NCBI GenBank assembly: GCA_019058315.1
Contig: JAHPZH010000002.1
Span: 682,001 to 746,000 of the forward strand
Direction: 5' to 3'
Origin: Candidatus Helarchaeota archaeon
GTDB taxonomy: Archaea > Asgardarchaeota > Lokiarchaeia > Helarchaeales > RDOG01
Length of the DNA: 64,000 nt
Shown: piece by piece, positions 17,459 through 25,251 of the stretch
How positions within the stretch are numbered: the stretch's first letter is position 1
How the letters are laid out: every line of letters begins with the position of its first letter
Program-made: the position numbers and the translations under genes
Notes under the pieces: generated by a model
What the model saw: only the letters and a program-made list of their open reading frames with translations
Databases searched by the model: none
What the model was told of the DNA's origin: nothing

Positions 17459-19249
17459 AGTAAAATTTTACGTATAAATATGAGTGATCTTTCACATAAA
17501 TGGGAAGAACTGCCATCAAAATATGAATCTCTTGCAGGTCGTGCTTTTACATCAACTATTGTTGCTGAAGAAGTAGATCCTACATGCCATCCATTAAGAG
17601 AGTTCAATAAATTCGTGGTATCTCCAGGACTTTTAGCGGGTACCTTTGCACCATCATCTGGAAGATTAAGTGTGGGAGGGAAGTCACCCCTTACAGGTGG
17701 GATAAAAGAAGCCAATGCAGGTGGCCTAACGGCAACTAAATTGGCTTTTATCAATATTAGGGGCATTATTATTGAGGGAATTCCCTCTGCTGGCACTAAA
17801 GATTGGTATAGTATTTTATTACGGAAAGATAAGTGTGAAATTATTAAAACAAATGATTATGCTGGTATAGGTCTTTATGATCTTTTAACTAAGATCTGGA
17901 AAGATTATCCTTCAAAACCTGGTATAATTGGTTGTGGTATGGCAGGTCAACGGCTATCTAAAGGAGCGGGCGTTTTTGGTAATAATATTGAGAATACTGA
18001 CCCTGGAAGATATGCAGGAAGAGGTGGACTTGGAGCTGTTCTTGGCTCAAAAAGAATCGTAGCTATTATCTCCGATGATACTGGGGGCACAAGACCAGAA
18101 CCTAAGGATAAAGAAAAATTCGACAATGGAAGAAAAAAACTTCGAGATGCTCTGAATGAACACCCTGTAACTGGACGACTCAAAGATGCCGAAGGAAATC
18201 CATTTGGCGGTTTAAAAAATTTTGGTACTAACATCTTACAAAATATAATAAACGAAGCAGGAGCTTTACCGACAAAGGGATTTAAAGAAGGGCGATTTGA
18301 ACATGCTGCCAAAATTTCAGGTGAAGCTGTTCATGAACTTGTTGATAAAACTCTTGAAAATTTTGGTGAAAAATCAGAAGGTATTTACGGTCATCCGTGT
18401 CATCCCGGCTGTGTAATGGCTTGCTCTAATGTAGTTCCATATGAAAAAACGGGGAAAGCACAAGTTTCACCTTTGGAATATGAATCAGCATGGGCTTTAG
18501 GAAGTAATCTAGGTATTGGTGTACTACATGATGTAGCGGAGCTCAATAGATTGTGTAATGATCTTGGTCTTGATACAATTGAAACTGGCAATACACTCGC
18601 TATGCTTATGCAAGGTGGACTTCTTAAATTTGGAGATGGTAAAGGTGCTATCGAAGCATTAAAGCAAGTTTATGATGAAAATTCAGCTCTTGGTAGACTT
18701 GTTTGTTCCGGTGCACTTACGGCTGGTCAAGCTTTAGGCGTGACAAGAATACCAGTAGTTAAAGGTCAATCCTTCCCGGCTTATGATCCACGAGCTATTA
18801 GTGGAATAGGGGTAACATATGCAACATCACCAATGGGTGGAGATCATACCGCTGGTTATACAATAGCTGCAGAAATACTCGGTATAAAAGGAGAAAGAGA
18901 AGATCCTCGTAAACTCGAAAAATCTGATTTATCTCGTGCTTTTCAAGCTACTACAGCATATATAGATTCAACTGGTTATTGTTTATTTATAGCTTTTTGC
19001 ATCCTTGATATGGATGAAGGTTTTGGGGGCATGACGGATACTGTAAATGGTTTTCTTGGTAAAGAGATCGATGTTACTGAATATGGAATGAATATTTTGA
19101 AAAAAGAGTATGACTTTAATCGCCGAGCAGGATTTACAAAAAAAGATGATAGACTTCCTGAATTCTTCTATAAAGAGCCTATACCACCACACAATGTCAC
19201 CTTTGATGTTCCTAATGAAGAATTAGATAAAGTTTTCAAGGATTTTTAG
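17456..19249 (+). CDS. Tungsten-type aldehyde:ferredoxin oxidoreductase (AOR family)
   Basis: AOR enzymes oxidise aldehydes to acids with ferredoxin as acceptor, using a tungsto-bispterin and one [4Fe-4S] cluster in the cytoplasm. From ATT (17456) the protein begins (M)SKILRINMSDL, matching the 'GKILRVNL' start of AORs; from ATG 17480 that strand would be lost. Numbering from the ATG, cluster ligands are C307, C311 and C315 (PCHPGCVMACSN) and C501 (STGYCLFIAF). Pterin-binding features include the GRGGLGAVLGSK segment at about 180-191. Two MoaD/ThiS-like genes follow, and a palindrome sits at the stop codon. At about 597 aa it is of normal family length. The substrate is unknown. Confidence 0.93.
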   Translation: MSKILRINMSDLSHKWEELPSKYESLAGRAFTSTIVAEEVDPTCHPLREFNKFVVSPGLLAGTFAPSSGRLSVGGKSPLTGGIKEANAGGLTATKLAFINIRGIIIEGIPSAGTKDWYSILLRKDKCEIIKTNDYAGIGLYDLLTKIWKDYPSKPGIIGCGMAGQRLSKGAGVFGNNIENTDPGRYAGRGGLGAVLGSKRIVAIISDDTGGTRPEPKDKEKFDNGRKKLRDALNEHPVTGRLKDAEGNPFGGLKNFGTNILQNIINEAGALPTKGFKEGRFEHAAKISGEAVHELVDKTLENFGEKSEGIYGHPCHPGCVMACSNVVPYEKTGKAQVSPLEYESAWALGSNLGIGVLHDVAELNRLCNDLGLDTIETGNTLAMLMQGGLLKFGDGKGAIEALKQVYDENSALGRLVCSGALTAGQALGVTRIPVVKGQSFPAYDPRAISGIGVTYATSPMGGDHTAGYTIAAEILGIKGEREDPRKLEKSDLSRAFQATTAYIDSTGYCLFIAFCILDMDEGFGGMTDTVNGFLGKEIDVTEYGMNILKKEYDFNRRAGFTKKDDRLPEFFYKEPIPPHNVTFDVPNEELDKVFKDF

Positions 19250-19286
19250 TTCTAAACATATGTTTAGAACCTTCAATCTTTTTTTT
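19249..19286 (+). terminator. 22-bp perfect palindrome plus T-run after AOR
   Basis: Arms GTTCTAAACAT and ATGTTTAGAAC (19249-19270) form a perfect 11+11 palindrome starting at the last base of the AOR stop codon. They are followed by CTTCAATC and eight T residues (about 19279-19286). It could be a terminator or attenuator between AOR and the MoaD-like genes, or an operator for a dimeric regulator. Confidence 0.55.
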
Positions 19287-19329
19287 ACCTAACAAGGTTT
19301 ATATTATTATAATAAATGGTATTATAGAA

Positions 19330-19638
19330 ATGATTGAAACACATCTCTATGGTAAACTTAGGGCTTTAGTTCCGGGGAGTAAATGTAGTGACGATACCAT
19401 ATTAAATTATGAATATAAAGAGGATGAAACATTCAAACAGTTTATAGAACGAATTGGATTAAAAGCAACAGATCTTGGTGATTGTTTTATAAATGGGACT
19501 TTAGCAAAGCAAACTACTGTACTTCACGACGGAGATAGAGTTGCCTTATTTCCTTTTAATATGGTACTTCTTTGTGGTGGTCAACACTTAAAAGGACATG
19601 GTTATACTCAACGTGATATGAAGATTGATTATTATTAG
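19330..19638 (+). CDS. MoaD/ThiS-like ubiquitin-fold protein with atypical C-terminus, 102 aa
   Basis: Beta-grasp features are visible: the first strand HLYGKLRALVPG, the helix ETFKQFIERIGL, and the conserved FINGTLAKQTTVLHDGDRVALFPF, which matches MoaD/ThiS 'vNg...vLkdGDevallPP'. The chain does not end in Gly-Gly; it continues as MVLLCGGQHLKGHGYTQRDM to residue 102, so a CGG lies internally about 20 residues from the end. Family members normally carry sulfur on a terminal Gly-Gly thiocarboxylate. This one would need cleavage, or may act as a bound subunit of AOR. It lies 80 bp after AOR and 11 nt before a canonical MoaD. Confidence 0.75.
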   Translation: MIETHLYGKLRALVPGSKCSDDTILNYEYKEDETFKQFIERIGLKATDLGDCFINGTLAKQTTVLHDGDRVALFPFNMVLLCGGQHLKGHGYTQRDMKIDYY

Positions 19639-19649
19639 TTGATTAGCCT

Positions 19650-19892
19650 ATGCAAGTATCCGTGAAACTTTATGCAACACTTCGTAAATTTGCTCCAGCT
19701 GGAACAGATATAGGGGAAAGTTTCACAGTAAATCTTGAAAAGGGAATAATTTCAGAATTGATTGATCGATTAGGTATTCCAGAGAATCAAGCTCGTATAA
19801 TATTAATAAATGGTACTCATGCTTCAGATAAGGAGGAAAAATTAAAACCAAATGATTTAATAGTTATATTCCCCCCTATGGGCGGTGGATAA
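19650..19892 (+). CDS. MoaD/ThiS-family sulfur-carrier protein, 80 aa
   Basis: Compact beta-grasp protein: strand VSVKLYATLRKFAPAG, helix ISELIDRLGI, strand ARIILINGTHASDKEEKLKP, and the canonical tail NDLIVIFPPMGGG ending in Gly-Gly-Gly, suitable for adenylation and thiocarboxylation. In molybdopterin/tungstopterin synthesis such a protein donates sulfur to the pterin dithiolene; related proteins serve thiamine or tRNA thiolation. Placement after AOR (11 nt downstream of the atypical paralog) makes a role in the AOR tungsten cofactor likely (inference). MoeB-like activating enzyme and MoaE are not in the window. Confidence 0.85.
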   Translation: MQVSVKLYATLRKFAPAGTDIGESFTVNLEKGIISELIDRLGIPENQARIILINGTHASDKEEKLKPNDLIVIFPPMGGG

Positions 19893-20175
19893 AGTCTAAT
19901 TATTTCTCATCCTTTTCTATTTTTTTAAATTCTTTATTATAATATATTTAATCAAGAGACCTTAAGCTTAGAAAGACAATAATCTTATCTTTTTTTTATT
20001 TTAAAGCTAGGAAATTTCAAATTATGAACTAAAATTAATAAAATTGTTTAGATTAATGAACAAATAATCTTTAAATTCAAATTTTCTATTCTTTTTAAAG
20101 TTAATAACAACTTGTTTACATTTGATTATTAGCTTTTTTTTTGAAAAAAATAACAACTATTTTATGGAGATTATT

Positions 20176-21216
20176 ATGGCTGCACCACTTTGGGTAGAAC
20201 TTATAGTTTTACAATCTATAATCGGATACTGTTTCGCTATAGCAAATGGATCTATTGGAATTTATAATATAAAAGATTTGAACTTAATGAAAGGTGATAT
20301 TGTAACCGTTAAAGCGCATAAATTATTTGGTCGTATTGAAACAACGTTATTTTATGCTATCACAGTTCAGTGTATAATGATGATGATTCCCGGAGGAATA
20401 CTGAATCCAGGGTTCTATAATATTGGAAGTACGGCTGGAATTCACGTGATAATTGGAGGGATTTCAGGTAATATATTATTTGGAATAAAGTTTGTTAATG
20501 CAGCATTCAGAAAAAATACTATTTACAAATATGGGCAAATACTTGGACCAGTTGGCTTCATTGGTTGGAGTTTACCACATTGGACCAGCTTGGTAAATTA
20601 TTATTTTTATGCAGTTCCAGTTCATCAATTACCAATCTTTATTATACCTAAGAACTTTATTATTTCAGCTATTTTGCCAATCCCTGTCGGTCTATGCCTT
20701 TTTCTTACAGTATTAGTATATAAAGGTGGAGCAAAAGCACAAAAACGTTTTGATATTCACCAAATTGCTTTTATTCTACATGGGATTACTTTTGGTTACG
20801 AACGTGCTGCAAGAGATCTACTTGGAGAACCTGCATTATTTAAATATGTGGTTCCTAAAACATATCAATTTCTAGAAACTATGATGCATTTTATGGGATT
20901 TGAAATTAGGGAATTGGAATCAATGAACTTAAACGAAGCTATGGATATATTTATGAAGAGAGCTGCTAAAATAAATATGGCTGAAAAGATTAAGGTCAAA
21001 TGGAAATCCGATAAAATATTTGAAGTCGAATCTGTAAATTGTTCTACTGCAATTGTGAGAAGTTCTATGAAACCAGAAGAATTAGAAAATGCAATTTGCC
21101 CATGGGCTATCATTGCAGCGACTATTGTAAATAAAATTACTAATAAAGATTTAGAAATTGAACCTTCGGAATTTAATGAAATCGGTGCAAAAACAACTTT
21201 AAAAATAAAAGATTGA
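20176..21216 (+). CDS. Polytopic membrane protein fused to a V4R-like soluble domain, 346 aa
   Basis: The start ATG at 20176 is chosen because GGAG lies 7 nt upstream; upstream in-frame codons would only add a poorly hydrophobic extension. The N-terminal 190 residues hold four or five transmembrane helices, with histidines at helix edges (VKAHKLFGRIET, AGIHVIIGG, LPHWTSLVNYYF, VPVHQLP) that could ligate heme b. The C-terminal 150 residues are soluble and end in CPWAIIAATIVNKITNKDLE then EPSEFNEIGAKTTLKI, a pattern like V4R/hydrocarbon-binding domains. It lies 283 bp after the MoaD-like genes. A redox or sensor role linked to AOR is speculative. Confidence 0.65.
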   Translation: MAAPLWVELIVLQSIIGYCFAIANGSIGIYNIKDLNLMKGDIVTVKAHKLFGRIETTLFYAITVQCIMMMIPGGILNPGFYNIGSTAGIHVIIGGISGNILFGIKFVNAAFRKNTIYKYGQILGPVGFIGWSLPHWTSLVNYYFYAVPVHQLPIFIIPKNFIISAILPIPVGLCLFLTVLVYKGGAKAQKRFDIHQIAFILHGITFGYERAARDLLGEPALFKYVVPKTYQFLETMMHFMGFEIRELESMNLNEAMDIFMKRAAKINMAEKIKVKWKSDKIFEVESVNCSTAIVRSSMKPEELENAICPWAIIAATIVNKITNKDLEIEPSEFNEIGAKTTLKIKD

Positions 21217-21235
21217 AATATTTTTTTCCTTTTTT

Positions 21236-22354
21236 TTAAACGAAAAAATTTCGAAAGTCATTTACTTTTTTCATTATTGAAGTAAACTGAGTCTGCTCCT
21301 CTTCTGATAGTTCCGAATAATAAATTTTTGATAATATAGATCCTAATCCCCCTGTTTCTAAACTAGCAATCTGCATAAATGTAAAATATCCATTTATTGG
21401 AAAAGCGGTATACAGAAATTTATTGGAGAATAAAAATGTTGCAAATAATTTCTCTTTAAAAATTTGCTCTGTAACATTTTTGGATGTGTTAATTAATGTT
21501 ATGCAATCAGGAGGTATTAAATCATCCTTTAATTGATAAAGAATATCGTTAGAAATTTGAATTATTCCCGATTTATTAAAAAAGATAAAAATCTCGTTAA
21601 TATTTGATGTTAAATTACTTGGTTTCTTAATGAGTTTTTTTATTTTCTGGGGAGATATCATAGATATATTTAATTGATTTAGTAATTCGTGTTTCCTTTC
21701 CTGAAATACAATAATTTTTTCTGTAACTTTAAAGAGAAGACATCGATTTTTTTCAGTAACAATTAATGTCATTAAAGATTCTTCATTCATAATATCCGAA
21801 ATATTTCTATTTACTGATTTTAATAGAACCATTGCTTGAAAGCTTAAGTCGTCTCTATCGATATATCCTCTAGATTTAATATATAGAATATCACCAGTAG
21901 TCTTTTCAAGAAATAGAAAACATTTAAATTCTTCATCGGAATCAAATACGCTATTAAATTTTAGATAATCATAATAACCATATAAACTAAGTATTTCCTC
22001 AACATCATTTTCAAAATTCCTAAATAAGGACATATTTCCACTATATTTTTCTATTTCATTTTGGTATTGCTTTAAAAAACGGTCTTTAAGTTCTTTTAAA
22101 ATTAAATTAATAAATTTCTCATGTTTCTTCTCTTTTGTTAAAATTACAAAAATTAAATCACTTTCTTCTTCAAAAATAAAAGTAGTCGGATCTAAGTGTA
22201 TCCTCTTAATTTCCTCACCACGTTCTGATTTAGCAAACATATGAAATGCTGACAAAAATCCAGATATTAGGCCAAAATCTGTCTCCTCTTTTTCTTTCTG
22301 CCAGTTATAAAGAGGAACTCCCGAAGTATTAAGTATTAAAAATTGGTTAATCAT
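21236..22354 (-). CDS. Longin/roadblock-like multi-domain protein, 372 aa
   Basis: The N-terminal domain (1-130) opens with the strand pair FLILNTSGVPLYNWQ and the helix LISGFLSAFHMFAKS, then strands FIFEEESDLIFVILTKEKK and a long helix, the pattern of longin-like domains. A middle segment (about 150-235: FKCFLFLEKTTGDILYIKSR, LMTLIVTEKNRCLLFKV) and a C-terminal segment (about 255-340: INEIFIFFNKSGIIQISND, TFLFSNKFLYTAFPINGYF) look like further diverged copies of a similar alpha/beta sensor. It shares the N-terminal pattern with the protein at 48038-49138, which sits next to a small GTPase. There is no membrane segment. A GTPase-regulator role is inferred. Confidence 0.7.
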   Translation of the reverse strand: MINQFLILNTSGVPLYNWQKEKEETDFGLISGFLSAFHMFAKSERGEEIKRIHLDPTTFIFEEESDLIFVILTKEKKHEKFINLILKELKDRFLKQYQNEIEKYSGNMSLFRNFENDVEEILSLYGYYDYLKFNSVFDSDEEFKCFLFLEKTTGDILYIKSRGYIDRDDLSFQAMVLLKSVNRNISDIMNEESLMTLIVTEKNRCLLFKVTEKIIVFQERKHELLNQLNISMISPQKIKKLIKKPSNLTSNINEIFIFFNKSGIIQISNDILYQLKDDLIPPDCITLINTSKNVTEQIFKEKLFATFLFSNKFLYTAFPINGYFTFMQIASLETGGLGSILSKIYYSELSEEEQTQFTSIMKKVNDFRNFFV

Positions 22355-22743
22355 TAGAAATAATTTCTTTTAATTTGTTAATAAATTTTTGATATTACAA
22401 ATTAGAAGATAATAATTAAGATATTTCCTAATTATCAACTATTATTTTATATTCCCAAAGTCTTTTGATTATCTCTGAAATTTTAGATTTTTTAACAATC
22501 TTTGAAATAGCTCCATATATTTTAATTGATCAATTATACCTATTTTCTTCTTTAAAATAAATTAGATTATTATAATTTGATTATAAATTAATTTTCTTAC
22601 AATAACACTTATTTCTTTAACCACAAATCACCTCAAAACAATTTATAAAACAAATATACCTTATTAGAAAGATTTTTATACTTTAAAAAAGAATGTAAAG
22701 TTGAACTTTATATAAAAACCACATTGAATAAAAAGTGAAAATA
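22355..22743. other. Divergent intergenic region, about 390 bp
   Basis: AT-rich spacer between the divergent longin-like and radical SAM genes. No open frame is seen. The only clear signals are the 15-bp palindrome at 22696-22710 and the adjoining TATA-like element, described separately. Confidence 0.5.
22696..22718 (+). promoter_or_regulatory. 15-bp palindrome overlapping a TATA-like box before the radical SAM gene
   Basis: TAAAGTT-G-AACTTTA (22696-22710) is a perfect palindrome around one G. Its right arm runs into TTTATATAAAA, a good archaeal TATA element. With the usual 25-nt spacing, transcription would begin near 22738, a few bases before the ATG at 22744. A repressor bound here would block TBP. 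Confidence 0.5.
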
Positions 22744-23865
22744 ATGAAAAAAATAATGATTACTAAATCCGAAACTCCACGAATGTATAATAATTTCTAT
22801 GTAACATTTGGAAAAATTTTCATTCCTTGGATTATTAAACATATTAAAAATTTTCCCTCAATCATAAAATTGTTGATAGGATATAAGAAATCTGGAAAAT
22901 TAAGAAAAGAATGGGATAGAAAAGGAATTAAGGTTCCTGTATTTTTAATAATAAGCATTACCTCAAAATGCAATTTAAGATGCCTTGGATGTTATGCCGC
23001 AGCAACAGGAACAATTTGTAATAATGCGTTAAAGAAATCTCTTAATATTAGACATTGGCAAAGAATTATTAAAGAAGCTAAGGAACTAGGTGTTTATGGT
23101 TTTATTATTGCTGGTGGAGAACCATTCGTAATGTCAGATTTATTAAAATTAAATGCAGAAAACAAGGATAGATTGTTTTTAATATTTTCAAATGGGACTT
23201 TACTAAAAAAACAAGATTATGAGAATTTGAAGAAATTAAGAAATACTGCAATTATAATTAGTATTGAAGGTGACAGAGATTTAACAGATTCAAGAAGAGG
23301 CAAGGGAGTTTATGAGAAAGTAATTAGAAGTATACAAAATTTAAATAAACACGGAATTATAAATGGAATTTCGGTAACTATAACTAAGAATAATTTCAGA
23401 TTTTGGATGAATGAGAGAAATCTGGATAATTTAATAATGAAGGGTGTCCGATTAGGGTTTTTTATGGAATATATTCCTGTTGATAATAATACTGAATTAA
23501 TGTTAACAACTGAAGAAAGTAAAAAATTTAGAAAACAAATATTGTATTACCGAAAAAATAAAAAAATATTACTCATTCATTCACCGGGAGATGAAGAATA
23601 TGCGGGTGGATGTATTTCTGCTGGTAGAGGATTTGCACATATAACACCTTCAGGGGATCTAACTCCATGTCCCGTCTCTAATATAGCTACTCACAATTTA
23701 ACAAAGTCTTCTTTACGTGAAGGATTGAAAAGCCCTTTGTTTAAAATTATTAGAGATAATGAAAATTTATTAGAACCAAATGGCTCACCTTGTGCTCTAT
23801 TTTCTCATCAAAAAGAAGTAGATGAATTGGTTAAGGCAGTAAATGCATATCGAACAAGTAATTAA
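22744..23865 (+). CDS. Radical SAM protein with SPASM-like C-terminal cysteines
   Basis: The canonical cluster motif CNLRCLGC (C79, C83, C86 when counted from an in-frame GTG at 22735) follows the strand VFLIISITSK. The family's GGEP motif occurs as IIAGGEPFVM. C-terminal motifs GGCISAGRGFAHITPSGDLTPCP and NGSPCALF look like a SPASM/auxiliary-cluster region found in peptide- and heme-modifying enzymes. I prefer the ATG at 22744 over the upstream GTG because of the predicted transcription start. The N-terminal 60 residues are basic and hydrophobic (PWIIKHIKNFPSIIKLLIGY) and might bind the membrane. The substrate is unknown; no precursor peptide gene is evident nearby. Confidence 0.85.
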   Translation: MKKIMITKSETPRMYNNFYVTFGKIFIPWIIKHIKNFPSIIKLLIGYKKSGKLRKEWDRKGIKVPVFLIISITSKCNLRCLGCYAAATGTICNNALKKSLNIRHWQRIIKEAKELGVYGFIIAGGEPFVMSDLLKLNAENKDRLFLIFSNGTLLKKQDYENLKKLRNTAIIISIEGDRDLTDSRRGKGVYEKVIRSIQNLNKHGIINGISVTITKNNFRFWMNERNLDNLIMKGVRLGFFMEYIPVDNNTELMLTTEESKKFRKQILYYRKNKKILLIHSPGDEEYAGGCISAGRGFAHITPSGDLTPCPVSNIATHNLTKSSLREGLKSPLFKIIRDNENLLEPNGSPCALFSHQKEVDELVKAVNAYRTSN

Positions 23866-23898
23866 CCGTCGGATTTATATATTCTTATTTTTAAAGTA

Positions 23899-23923
23899 TG
23901 GAACAATATAGATTATTGTTCCA
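23899..23923. terminator. Strong hairpin after the radical SAM gene
   Basis: Arms TGGAACAATA and TATTGTTCCA are perfectly complementary over 10 bp with a 5-nt loop. It lies 34 bp after the radical SAM stop and 66 bp before the convergent roadblock gene, so it could terminate transcription from either side. No clear T-run follows. The next 60 bp also hold short pairable segments (CTTCG/CGAAG). Confidence 0.5.
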
Positions 23924-23988
23924 ATAAACTTCGCCTAAATCATAACCATAGGGATTAATAGCGCATATTAGCTACGAAGATCCTAATA

Positions 23989-24372
23989 TTACGGTAAAGC
24001 TTCTAATAGGTCTTCTTTGACTTGAGCTAATATTAATCTAATTCCACCAATACTTGGACATGCATGGCCAATAATGCATAAAATATAATTTTCTATAGGA
24101 ATTGATGTAATTTTCCCATGATCAAATTCAGCAATAACCCATTGAAAATTATTGAAATTTTTAGTCTTTTTAAATTTTTTATATTCATTAAAGACTTTAC
24201 CAGTTTTTGAGGCGATATAATCAAAATCCCATTGTTTTTCGATATTCGGATTCATTTTATATGATATAATTTTACCTTTTGCATCCATTAATAGTACAGC
24301 TTTAATGTCTGTCTCCCATTTTATCATTTTATTCAATATATTATTTATTTTCCCTAAATTAATAGATTTCAT
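23989..24372 (-). CDS. Roadblock/LC7-like domain protein, 127 aa
   Basis: A single-domain protein with the roadblock order: helix INNILNKMIKWE, strands IKAVLLMDAKGKIISYKM, helix DFDYIASKTGKVFNEYKKF, strands FQWVIAEFDHGKITSIPIE and NYILCIIGHACPSIGGIRLI, then helix VKEDLLEAL. Roadblock proteins dimerise and act as scaffolds or regulators for small GTPases (MglB, Ragulator subunits). It is the last gene of a same-strand series with four LRR genes upstream, beginning 19 bp after the nearest LRR stop, so it is probably cotranscribed. A partner GTPase may be the one at 47493-48011 (inference). Confidence 0.75.
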   Translation of the reverse strand: MKSINLGKINNILNKMIKWETDIKAVLLMDAKGKIISYKMNPNIEKQWDFDYIASKTGKVFNEYKKFKKTKNFNNFQWVIAEFDHGKITSIPIENYILCIIGHACPSIGGIRLILAQVKEDLLEALP

Positions 24373-24391
24373 ATTTATTCATTTCACTGTT

Positions 24392-25222
24392 TTATTTTAG
24401 GTTATTCTTTAACTGTACTTTTTTTAATTTTAAATCTTTAGAATGTGCAACACATGCTTTTACGCCTTTCTTATAAATTTTTTGATCATTTTCTGTAAGC
24501 CATTTTAAACTTAGATCCAACTTTTCTAGTTTTGAGAGATTTTCCAAACCTTGAATTATAGTTATATCGTTGGTCTTAAGCGATAATTCCTTTAATTGAT
24601 GAAGGTTTTCTAATCCTTCAATTTTTTTTATCGCATTGCTGTAAAGGTTTAAAATTTCTAATTGTTTGAGATTTTCCAGTCCCTCAATTTTTTTAATTCG
24701 ATTTCCCGCAAGTGACAAATAATCTAATTGAGTAAGGTTATTCAATCCCTCAATTTTATTAATATTATTCCATCCAAGATTTAAATATTGTAATTTGGTA
24801 AGTGTTTCTAATCCTTCTATTTGAGTTATATCATTTAAGTTGAGGTTTAAATGCTCCAATTGAGATAATGTATTTAGGTTCTCTATTTTCCTTATTCTAT
24901 TTTCATCAAGAAGTAGTTGTTTTAACTGTTTAAGATTTTCTAATCCTTCTATCTTCTCAATTTTATTACATCCAAAACTTAAAGCTTGTAATTGAGAAAG
25001 ACAATTTAAGCCATTAATTTTAGAAATCTCGTTTCTATCAAATCCTATTGCTGTTAAATTAGAAAGATTATCTAATCCCTCTATCGTTTTCAAATTTTGA
25101 TCTGCTAAAATCAGACCTACAACTTGTCCATTCTCAATTATATAATCGTCTTTTTCTAAATTATATTCTTTTATAAGATGATTTAACGCTAATTCTTCAG
25201 GTTTTGATTTAATTTCACTCAT
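24392..25222 (-). CDS. SDS22-type LRR protein, 276 aa
   Basis: A short N-terminal region (1-55) with the VVGLILADQNLKTIEGLDNL cap is followed by about nine 22-residue repeats of the type LxxLxLxxNxIxKIEGLENLxQ. Leucine spacing is very regular and 'KIEGLENL' recurs almost unchanged. The C-terminus (LTENDQKIYKKGVKACVAHS) resembles the C-terminal caps of the LRR proteins at 42346-43278 and 46465-47355. It is cytoplasmic, with no signal peptide. It lies 19 bp upstream of the roadblock gene, which supports a shared transcript and possibly a shared complex. Confidence 0.9.
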   Translation of the reverse strand: MSEIKSKPEELALNHLIKEYNLEKDDYIIENGQVVGLILADQNLKTIEGLDNLSNLTAIGFDRNEISKINGLNCLSQLQALSFGCNKIEKIEGLENLKQLKQLLLDENRIRKIENLNTLSQLEHLNLNLNDITQIEGLETLTKLQYLNLGWNNINKIEGLNNLTQLDYLSLAGNRIKKIEGLENLKQLEILNLYSNAIKKIEGLENLHQLKELSLKTNDITIIQGLENLSKLEKLDLSLKWLTENDQKIYKKGVKACVAHSKDLKLKKVQLKNNLK

Positions 25223-25251
25223 ATAACCTCATCATTCAATAGAATTTTGGA

